Shown: positions 24,941-32,100 of the stretch, one piece after another | Numbering within the stretch: position 1 is the stretch's first letter | How the letters are laid out: each line of letters begins with the position of its first letter | NCBI GenBank assembly: GCA_024762995.1 | Contig: JANTGI010000021.1 | Span: forward strand, 1-33,543 | Direction: 5' to 3' | From: Saprospiraceae bacterium | GTDB taxonomy: Bacteria > Bacteroidota > Bacteroidia > Chitinophagales > Saprospiraceae | DNA length: 33,543 nt | The notes under the pieces: model-generated | What the model was told of the DNA's origin: nothing | Seen by the model: the letters and a program-made list of their open reading frames with translations, nothing else | The model's database searches: none | Program-made: the position numbers and the translations under genes

Positions 24941-24979
24941 ATACCTGCTAAAGAGTTGGTTTTTCGTTTTGTTTTGATT

Positions 24980-25013
24980 GCCTGTTCTGTTCCCCACAGG
25001 GCAGGCTTTTTTT
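24980..25013 (+). terminator. Rho-independent terminator of the HtrA gene
   Basis: GCCTG (24980-24984) pairs with CAGGC (25002-25006), with further internal pairing CTGT/ACAG, and is followed by seven T (25007-25013). It lies 39 nt after the stop codon. Confidence 0.85.
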
Positions 25014-25296
25014 AGTAGGTCTTCGAACAGCTTATAGGTTGATTAAAGGTCGCTGTGTCTGATAAAGCTGAATGGGAAAAGAGTTGCATCTTGGCTTGGC
25101 ATCTAATTTTCTAGTGATGATGGCAGCGGTAGTTATTAGCTTTCATCACCAATCAAAGAAATGCATATCTTGCTTTTATGGATACCGGCGGTATGACGCT
25201 ATGGATTTTAGGCAAAATAAACCGCCGGCCCATACCAAGAATTATAGAGTGGTGTCTATAACGGGTCAATGTGTGTGTACAACATATTGCACCTTT

Positions 25297-25333
25297 TTCA
25301 ATTCAAGCTCCATAGGAGCGACATTTTGGTAGC
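25297..25333 (+). repeat. 37-bp direct repeat, first copy
   Basis: This copy reads TTCAATTCAAGCTCC then ATAGGAGCGACATTTTGGTAGC and matches 25432-25468 at 36 of 37 positions. The middle contains the small palindrome CTCCATAGGAG. Confidence 0.75.
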
Positions 25334-25387
25334 ATCACAAAAGAAGCCGTATAAAATGGACATTTATTTTGGGCGTGTCCCTAAAGG

Positions 25388-25436
25388 AAAATTTGAAATA
25401 TTTAGTAGTTGTTATTGTCTAAAAAATAAGCTTCAA
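25388..25436 (+). repeat. 49-bp direct repeat, first copy
   Basis: AAAATTTGAAATATTTAGTAG followed by GTTATTGTCTAAAAAATAAGCTTCAA matches 25552-25600 at about 44 of 49 positions, 164 bp apart. Confidence 0.7.
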
Positions 25437-25468
25437 TTCAAGCTCCATAGGAGCGACATCTTGGTAGC
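25432..25468 (+). repeat. 37-bp direct repeat, second copy
   Basis: It is nearly identical to 25297-25333, 135 bp downstream, differing at one base (ACATC for ACATT). It overlaps the end of the first 49-bp repeat by five bases. Confidence 0.75.
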
Positions 25469-25551
25469 CCGCAACGTAGTGAAGGGATAAAAGCATAACC
25501 CAACGGCAAGTCATAGCAAGCTATGTTGGAAAAACCAACGCAGAGTAAGGT

Positions 25552-25600
25552 AAAATTTGAAATATTTAGTAGCCGTTATTATCTAAAAAATCGGCTTCAA
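25552..25600 (+). repeat. 49-bp direct repeat, second copy
   Basis: This is the partner of 25388-25436. It is not followed by the 37-bp repeat; after CTTCAA the sequences part. Confidence 0.7.
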
Positions 25601-25701
25601 ATTTTTTCTTAATCAAGGCGGATTTTGGAGGCATAGCAGGTTATGACGGTCACTAGCTCAATCTGAAATATTGTTTTTGTGCAATCTGTTGCATACACGG
25701 G

Positions 25702-26304
25702 TCAATGCTCTTCATATTTGACTTCTAGGTCATCGAGTACAATGTCCAGTAAAGGGTCTTGTCCTACCTCGTATTTTTGTTTTAAATGATAGCCGTAGGA
25801 TTTGCCGGAAAGATTCCAAAAAGTAGCAGAAAGGCTTCCTCGGGTCTTTTTGATGACTTCATACATGGGCATGTCTAAGGCTTTTTCAATCATTTTGGTT
25901 AGGATCATACCCTGTGTCCTGGTTAGGTTTTTTAGTTCGGCCTTATATTTGGGTTTGTATTTTTTACGTGTTTTGCGGACATATTTTTTACGCTTGTGTT
26001 TGGATTTGCCTTCGGTGGCTTCTTCCATCTGGCGATAAAGTTTGACCGCTTCTACGGCATAAGGATAGACTTTAGCGGCATATTTTTTATAGCGCAGATA
26101 GAGTGCATACTCTTGGCTGTCTTTAAATTTTCTGGGTGACGTGACAACGACATCATCCAATTGGGAAGCAAAATAGATGGTATCTCCATTGACAACCATC
26201 ATCTCTAAAGCATGCCAAGTAACGGAATCACCGGATTGGGCATGACTGCTATGAATAACAGTGAAAAATGAAATAACAAATAAAAAAATGAACCGATTTT
26301 TCAT
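25702..26304 (-). CDS. DUF4294 domain protein, exported
   Basis: This 200-aa protein has a signal peptide (about 1-22, ending SSHAQ) and then matches the DUF4294 pattern known only from Bacteroidota: VTWHALEMMVVNGDTIYFASQLDDVVVTSPRKF, a helical region with YLRYKKYAAKVYPYAVEAVKLYR, a very basic stretch (about 97-118, KSKHKRKKYVRKTRKKYKPK), and RTQGMILTKMIEKALDMPMYEVIKK. The function is unknown; the signal peptide places it in the envelope. A TAATTTTG motif on the minus strand (26327-26334) is a candidate promoter 23 nt upstream. The stop codon lies in a direct repeat that marks the edge of the insertion-like segment. Confidence 0.85.
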   Translation of the reverse strand: MKNRFIFLFVISFFTVIHSSHAQSGDSVTWHALEMMVVNGDTIYFASQLDDVVVTSPRKFKDSQEYALYLRYKKYAAKVYPYAVEAVKLYRQMEEATEGKSKHKRKKYVRKTRKKYKPKYKAELKNLTRTQGMILTKMIEKALDMPMYEVIKKTRGSLSATFWNLSGKSYGYHLKQKYEVGQDPLLDIVLDDLEVKYEEH

Positions 26305-26326
26305 ATAAAGCTTTGAATTTTGTGCG

Positions 26327-26334
26327 CAAAATTA
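26327..26334 (-). promoter_or_regulatory. Candidate -7 element for the DUF4294 gene
   Basis: Read on the minus strand this is TAATTTTG followed by C, an exact TAnnTTTG match, 22 nt before the start codon. A -33 TTG is not apparent. Confidence 0.4.
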
Positions 26335-26505
26335 ACCTATTTTCTAAAATCTTGCGAAAATCTGTCCTTTTCTTAACGCACCACCTTGGTAGAAAGGTGG
26401 ATAATTTTTGTTAAATTTGATGTAACAAGTAAGTTAATTACCGGTTATTGGCATAAAATGCTCTTCTTGGCTTTGGTTTGCGTCCAATTTAGTCCGATTG
26501 TATCC

Positions 26506-26543
26506 TATTTTTTGTCTAAAAAAAGGAGCACCAAAACAGTTAA
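26506..26543 (+). repeat. Dispersed 38-bp repeat, copy 6
   Basis: TATTTTTTGTC at the left and ACCAAAACAGTTAA at the right match the 9718-9755 copy at 31 of 38 positions without gaps. It ends 175 nt before the Skp-like gene and upstream of the -7 motif there. Confidence 0.6.
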
Positions 26544-26632
26544 AGCTATTTATTTTCTCGCTGATTAGGTGTTTTTTTTAGAAAGACCCGAAGAAATACT
26601 CGTACAATGGTATTCATTTGCTTAGGTATCCG

Positions 26633-26640
26633 TATTTTTG
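26633..26640 (+). promoter_or_regulatory. Candidate -7 element for the Skp-like gene
   Basis: TATTTTTG followed by C fits TAnnTTTG exactly, 78 nt before the start codon. The nearest TTTG upstream (26617-26620) is only 12 nt away, shorter than the usual spacer. Confidence 0.4.
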
Positions 26641-26718
26641 CAAACTTTCAGGGATATTTCCGAAAGGGAAACGAATAATCGCCAAGAAAGGGCGAATTGC
26701 AAAATTTAAATTTAAAAC

Positions 26719-27333
26719 ATGAAAAATCATTCAATATTCCGATTCTCATCTGCTTTACTTCTAATGCTTGCGGTGGTTCTAGTTAGTTGCCAACCCAAAG
26801 CGGCGGACAAATCGGAAGCCGCTACACCACAAACAAATACGACATCGACTACTAAAAAATCTAGGTTGCCGATTGCTTACATCAACTCTGACACACTATT
26901 GGCCAATTATACTTACTTCGTGACCGCTATGAAAGCTTTGAGTGACAAGCAACAAAAGGCAAGCGCCACCTTAGAAAAAAAAGGACGGGCATTGCAAAAC
27001 TCTTTTGTAGCTGTGCAAAAGAAAGTCCAAAATGGGGAGTTAACAGCCAATCAAATTGCTAAAGAAGAGCAACGTCTAAATAACAGGCAACAAGCGTTGG
27101 CCGCTGAAGAGCAAAAAATGGCGGCGGAGATTAGCCAGGAAAATCAGGAAGTTCAAGATACTTTATACAGCAACTTGCAAAGGGTTTTGCAAAAATATGC
27201 CGACGAACATGGTTATGAGTACATCTTAACTTATGCAGGTATGGGGATGGGCAGCCAGGTATTGGTTGCTCCTAAAGAATCGGATATTACTCCGGAAATA
27301 TTGAAAATCCTTAATGCTGAAGGTGGGGAGTAA
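26719..27333 (+). CDS. Skp/OmpH-like periplasmic chaperone, lipoprotein
   Basis: This 204-aa protein has a lipoprotein signal (about 1-24, VLVSC with C24) and a Thr/Ser-rich linker. The Skp/OmpH domain follows: it begins with the typical strand LPIAYINSDTLLANY and continues as a long coiled coil (about 70-160, rich in Gln, Lys and Glu: EEQRLNNRQQALAAEEQKMAAE) ending in the strand YEYILTYAG. Skp trimers hold unfolded outer-membrane proteins in the periplasm. Being lipid-anchored departs from E. coli Skp, which is soluble. The stop codon directly abuts the next start (TAAATG), and a terminator-like hairpin lies 33 nt on, inside the next gene. Confidence 0.9.
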   Translation: MKNHSIFRFSSALLLMLAVVLVSCQPKAADKSEAATPQTNTTSTTKKSRLPIAYINSDTLLANYTYFVTAMKALSDKQQKASATLEKKGRALQNSFVAVQKKVQNGELTANQIAKEEQRLNNRQQALAAEEQKMAAEISQENQEVQDTLYSNLQRVLQKYADEHGYEYILTYAGMGMGSQVLVAPKESDITPEILKILNAEGGE

Positions 27334-28911
27334 ATGCATCCGGTTTTTGCAAAAATGAATCAACTAGGAAGGGACAATGTGCCCTTCCTTTTTATTTTGG
27401 ACTATGCGCTAAAAAGGCCGGTGGTCTTGCCTTTGAGCGAAGTTAATCCTGCAGATATTCAATATGCTATCGGACGGTGGGACAATCTCCTGCATGGTCG
27501 GATAGACAGTTCTCCTTTGGATTTTAGTTTTAAGCCGCCGGGTGAGCAGATATTTAAAGAGGCTTTTCAGCAAATACAAGCTGAAATCCATGCCGGAAAT
27601 ACTTATTTGGCTAATTTATGTTTTAGGATTCCTATCCAGATAAATTGGTCGTTAGATACTATTTTTGCGCAAGCTGAAGCCCCTTACAAACTAAGGTATA
27701 AGAATGAATTTGTGTTTTTTTCACCGGAGACTTTCGTCAAAATCAAACAGGGACAAATCGCTACTTTCCCGATGAAAGGAACTATTGATGCCGCCATCCC
27801 GGATGCTCGGAATGTCCTTTTGAATGACCCGAAGGAGGATGCTGAGCATGCTACAATTGTCGATTTACTTCGGAATGATTTGAGTGCAGTCGCCAAAAAG
27901 GTCCGTTTGGAGCGTTATAAGTACCTGAATTTGGTCGAAAATAATCGCGGTGCCTTATGGCAAATGAGCTCCAAAATTACCGGTGACTTACCTAGTGATT
28001 ATCCGGAAAATATAGGGACAATCCTAAGGCAATTATTGCCGGCAGGCTCTATCACAGGGGCACCAAAGAAAAAGACGACGGAGATTATTGATGCCGTCGA
28101 AAGACATAAAAGGGGGTTTTATACGGGGATTGCAGGGATTTTTGACAATGGGCAAATGGATAGTGCGGTGATGATTCGTTTTCTGGAGAAAGAAGGCGAT
28201 AGTTTTTTTTATCGAAGTGGTGGAGGAATCACGTCACAAAGTGCTTGGGAGAAGGAGTATGCGGAACTTTTGAAAAAGGTCTATATCCCGGTGCAGCCTA
28301 AGAATCTGCTACTGGAGACAATTCGCTGGGAGAAAGGGCAATTTATGCACCTTGGATGGCATCAACAACGTTTTGACGAAAGTCGTACGCAAATATTTGG
28401 TGAAAAAATACCTCCAATTAGTTTGGAGAAGCTATTGTACTCCTCTGTTCAAAATTATGACTTTGGTGAGCAGACGATGAAGTGTCGGGTGCTATATGAC
28501 AAAAAGGTAGAGCGGGTTGAATATCATCCTTATCGACCGAAAGCCATCCACTCTTTGCAGTGTGTTTATATAACGCAGCATCCGGGGTCGTATAAGTGGG
28601 AAGACCGTCGTTTTTATATGGATTTGCTTGCGCAAAAAGGAGATGCGGATGAGATTTTGATTATTTGTGATGGTAGGGTAACGGATATTTCTTATGCGAA
28701 TGTGGCCTTGTGTGATGGGGTACATTGGTGGACTCCTGCCTTGCCAATATTAAAGGGAACCAGCATGAGAAGATTAATTGATGAAGGCATCCTAAAAACG
28801 AAAGAAATTCCCGTCGAAGAATTATCCACCTACCAAAAGTTAAGAATCTTTAATGCCATGATACCTTGGGAGAAGGCCGTTGAAGTGAAAATTGAGCACA
28901 TAAAAATATAA
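27334..28911 (+). CDS. pabBC: Bifunctional aminodeoxychorismate synthase component I / 4-amino-4-deoxychorismate lyase (PabB-PabC fusion)
   Basis: This enzyme of folate synthesis makes 4-amino-4-deoxychorismate from chorismate (PabB part) and releases pyruvate to give p-aminobenzoate (PabC part). The chorismate-binding domain covers about 60-320, with the signature GSITGAPKKKTTEIIDAVE at about 236-254 and FYTGIAGIFD. The class IV aminotransferase-like domain covers about 323-525, with the probable PLP lysine K421 (SYKWEDRR), VTDISYANVAL and ALPILKGTSMRRLI. The glutaminase subunit (PabA) is not in the window. The gene begins at the base after the Skp-like stop codon. Its N-terminus (KMNQLGRDNVPFLFILDY) looks like a genuine PabB start, although the DNA there forms a hairpin plus T-run. 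Confidence 0.93.
   Translation: MHPVFAKMNQLGRDNVPFLFILDYALKRPVVLPLSEVNPADIQYAIGRWDNLLHGRIDSSPLDFSFKPPGEQIFKEAFQQIQAEIHAGNTYLANLCFRIPIQINWSLDTIFAQAEAPYKLRYKNEFVFFSPETFVKIKQGQIATFPMKGTIDAAIPDARNVLLNDPKEDAEHATIVDLLRNDLSAVAKKVRLERYKYLNLVENNRGALWQMSSKITGDLPSDYPENIGTILRQLLPAGSITGAPKKKTTEIIDAVERHKRGFYTGIAGIFDNGQMDSAVMIRFLEKEGDSFFYRSGGGITSQSAWEKEYAELLKKVYIPVQPKNLLLETIRWEKGQFMHLGWHQQRFDESRTQIFGEKIPPISLEKLLYSSVQNYDFGEQTMKCRVLYDKKVERVEYHPYRPKAIHSLQCVYITQHPGSYKWEDRRFYMDLLAQKGDADEILIICDGRVTDISYANVALCDGVHWWTPALPILKGTSMRRLIDEGILKTKEIPVEELSTYQKLRIFNAMIPWEKAVEVKIEHIKI
27366..27393 (+). terminator. Terminator-like hairpin inside the pabBC start
   Basis: AGGAAGGG (27366-27373) pairs with CCCTTCCT (27382-27389) over an 8-nt loop, and T continues to 27393. 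It has the form of a rho-independent terminator, 33 nt after the Skp-like stop, but lies within codons 11-20 of pabBC. Confidence 0.55.
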
Positions 28912-28949
28912 TCCAATTAGATGGATTGAATTTTGTGTATGGCTTGTCT

Positions 28950-28971
28950 AGCCCTGTTTTAGGCAGAAAAA
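28950..28971 (-). repeat. Partial copy of the 38-bp repeat, opposite orientation
   Basis: On the minus strand this reads TTTTCTGCCTAAAACAGGG then CTA. It matches the left half of the 38-bp repeat (compare 3370-3406 and 9718-9755) and then parts. It lies downstream of both neighbouring genes. Confidence 0.4.
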
Positions 28972-28972
28972 A

Positions 28973-29001
28973 GTAGATACAAGGCAACGCCTTGTATCTA
29001 C
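28973..29001. terminator. Perfect 13-bp stem between convergent genes
   Basis: GTAGATACAAGGC (28973-28985) and GCCTTGTATCTAC (28989-29001) pair perfectly over an AAC loop, between the ends of pabBC and the PKD gene. No T-run follows on either strand. It may be a bidirectional terminator or a REP-like palindrome. Confidence 0.55.
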
Positions 29002-29109
29002 AACCCTTTGATTCTTAACCTTTTATCTTTTGCCGGTGCCACAAAGTTGAGTAAGAGCGGCACTGTTGTATCGTTACACCGTTAGACCGATGTACCGAAA
29101 CTTTAGTAA
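28999..29109 (-). repeat. Relative (E3) of the MITE-like element, lacking the 41-bp block
   Basis: On the minus strand this begins ACTAAAGTTTCGG (near the left end of E2), continues directly with TACATCGGTCTAACGG and runs to GGGTTGTA. The part 28999-29094 aligns without gaps with 15038-15133 (76 of 96 by eye). The 41 bp that separate these two parts in E2 are missing here. No right-hand terminal repeat was found. Confidence 0.55.
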
Positions 29110-29123
29110 TAGAAACATCTATC

Positions 29124-32100
29124 TTATCTAAGCAGCGTAACGGTACCTTTCAAAGTTTTCTTCTTTCCATTTAAGAAGGTGACTTCTACGATGTATGGAT
29201 ATACATCCGAAGGCAGTTCCTTGTTTTTGTATTTTCCATCCCATCCTTTACTCTTGTTGTCATTGTCATAGACTTTTTGACCCCATCTATCATAAATTCT
29301 AAAGTCAGTTACTTCTAATAGCGAGGCGACATCATCGGTAATGATGACATTAAAGAAGTCATTGGTGCCGTCATTATTGGGCGTAAAGGCATTAGGAATG
29401 TCAATGTCTTCCGGGAAGATATGTATGACAAAAAGACCTGTACTCGTGAAACAAGCAGCATCATCTGTGATGCTTAGGCCATAGGTGATGTCTTCCGTTG
29501 GAGTGACAGAAGGATTGGAGCAAACCAAGCAGCTTAGACCATCTGTTGGATTCCAAGAAAAAACATAAGGCGGATTGTATTCCACCGGTAGATTTATCGT
29601 CGTACCGGCAAAGATGGTCGTATCAAATGTGATATTGGGTATTGGCGTGACAACAAAGACCGTTGCCGTGTCCATTCCCGTACATCCGCTTGTGTCGCTA
29701 GCCGTAACAATAAAGTTGGTCGTTACACTTGGAAAAGCTGTGGTCGAAGAGCTGTTGGGCATACCCACTAGATTGGTTGGTGACCAAGAATAGCTATAAT
29801 TGGTCTGCGGGTTATTGACCTGAAGCGTGGCGGTGTCTCCTTGGCAAATGCTGACATCATCGGTGCTGACCGGGATTTCCGGCAATATGGTCACACTATG
29901 GGTGACCGTACTGACACAATTAGAGCCGGTATTACTGGCGGTTAGAGTCACCTGATAAGTGCCTGCACCGGTAAAAACATGAGTAGGGCTTTCCAGATTG
30001 CTTGTAGGAGTACCATCCCCAAAGTCCCATTCAAACTGGTTGGCATCAATGGACTGATTGACAAAGGTGAAGTTTTCTGCTTCGCATCCGGTAAGTGTAC
30101 CACTACTATTTGTAAACTCTGCCTGGGTATTTAAAATAGTTACAATTTTTTCAGCAGTAAAACTACAGGAACCGTCCACACTAGTTAAAACGAGTTTGAT
30201 GGGTTGTTGATTGGACCCTGGTAAGAAAGTGTAGGCATGAGTAGCCGTCAATTGGTCGTGAATCAAAGTACCATCCCCAAAATCAAAATGGAAGCTGCCA
30301 ACATCTACAGTGTCTGCCGGATTGATGGTTGCGGTGATATTTTCGCCTAAGCAAATGGTCGTCTTGTCCAGAGTAAAGTCTCCTTCAGGTCCGGTGGTGT
30401 TGATGGGTTTGGTGATGGTGTCTGTACATCCAAACGAAGTTGCAACAACATGGCTGACATCAAACGTTCCCTTTCCAAAAACGGCAACAACGGTATCACC
30501 AACGGCATTACCTCCATTGCCAAAATCCCAAAAATAGGATAAACCGGTCGAGGGAGATGATTGGTCGATAAACTCAATGTTAATGGGGTAGCACAAGACA
30601 CTTTGTCCATCAACTGAAGAAGAAAATGCCGCAGTAGGATAGTCTTGAACCTTTACCTCTACTTGGGTGGAGCCGGCACATCCGGTGGCTGCTTCCGTAA
30701 ACGACAGAACAGCTGGGAAGCTACCTGCGGTATTATAAGTAGCGGAGCCGGTTTGGTTGTTGCTTGTAGTGCCATTGCCAAAGTCCCAGTTAAAATTCAA
30801 ATGAGAACCTTGAGTCGTGAAATCCGTCGCACTGAAATTGACCGTTTCTCCGATACAAATAAACGGTGGTGTCGGGATGGTCGTAATAGTACTGGTCGGT
30901 TCATATATATTGACAAGCGCGGTATCCATACCTTCACAGCCCAATACATCTTTTACAGTAAGACTAACTTTAAAAATATTATCGGCAGGATTGGGTAGTG
31001 CAAAATTGTGGGTAATATTTTGTCCCATTCCTGTCTGATTATCTCCAAAGTCCCATTCCCAACTGGCTAACGTCGTGTCTCCCGAAGTAATGGAGGTAAA
31101 GTCAATACTATTGGGTAAGCATATCAATGTATCACTTGGAAAGATTTTTGCTTCAGCACCGAATACCCTTGTGTATTGCCGTAGTGTATCTCGGCAGCCA
31201 TTTACATCATCTACAATTAATTCTACCCATTGGTCGCCGCTTCCGCCAAAGGAGAATTCAAAGGGTAAAACGGGGGTGCCTACCGTAATGGGACGTTTCT
31301 CGGAAGAGTTCCATTGATATCCTTTATAACAAATACCGTTGACATCTTGCGATGCACTGGCATCAAGCATTAAGTCCGCTCCCTTACATACTTTTGGAGG
31401 GATGGTAAAACTCGCCTTGATGTCTCTAACATGAATTTGGACAGTATCACTGCTTTCTTCACAACCGGAGGTATTGTTTGTACTTCTTAGAATGATGGTA
31501 TAATCACCGGTATCCGCATATGTATGGGTTATGGTAGAAACCATCATGGTATCGGTACCATCTCCAAAATCCCAAAATATGCTATCTGCATCTTCTGCCA
31601 GACTCGTAAAGTTGAAGTCAAATGGAGACTCACAAGCCATGTTATAATTGATTTTGGCTATCGGGCCATGGACATTGATTAGTCCGGGTTTGGTCAAGGT
31701 CGAATGACAACCATTATAAATGGCTTCTAAAGTTACATCTTGGGAGCCCGTTTCGTGAAAAGTCCAAGCCGGATTACCGTCCGAAGCACAATGTGTCAGG
31801 CGATCTCCATCACTATAGTAGTGGTAGGCATCAATATTGGCGTTATTGCTTAAATCCATAAAATGAACCGTGTCACCGGGACAAATATCTGTCTTGTCAA
31901 CTGAAAAGTCCAAGGTGATGGGCTCACCCACAAAAATAGTTTGAATATAAGAAGTGTCTCTGCATCCGCCACTATTGACAATAATCAGTTGGACAGGATA
32001 CTCCCCAGGCTGCGTATAGGTGTGTGGGATGGTGTTGTCGTTGGTGGCATCCAAGGTACTTCCATCACCAAAATCCCAATGCCAACTAACTATATTTTCC

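Larger units (their letters stand above)
25014..25701. other. Long gap between the HtrA terminator and DUF4294, largely made of repeats
   Basis: No convincing gene is visible; the two short open frames near 25072-25490 overlap the repeats and have no protein character. Bases 25014-25260 hold a 12-bp near-palindrome (ATACCGGCGGTAT near 25182) and nothing else I can name. From 25261 an insertion-like segment runs into the end of the DUF4294 gene. Confidence 0.45.
25261..25707. mobile_element. Insertion-like segment with 11-bp direct repeats and inverted ends
   Basis: The direct repeat ACGGGTCAATG is at 25261-25271 and 25697-25707. Just inside, CAACATATTGCAC (25280-25292) is the near-perfect inverse of GTGCAATCTGTTG (25679-25691), 12 of 13. 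The right direct repeat contains the stop codon of the DUF4294 gene. The interior is filled with repeat copies. The segment cannot code for a transposase, so it would be a non-autonomous element or a composite of repeats. Confidence 0.4.
26305..26718. other. Divergent promoter region between DUF4294 and the Skp-like gene
   Basis: No gene is visible here. It holds the minus-strand TAATTTTG motif, a copy of the 38-bp repeat (26506-26543) and the plus-strand TATTTTTG motif (26633-26640). Confidence 0.5.

Noticed and set aside
25072-25490. Two overlapping + strand open frames of 86 and 73 codons.
   Set aside because: They run through direct repeats, both include the same repeat-derived residues, and neither has a protein-like composition or a recognisable motif.
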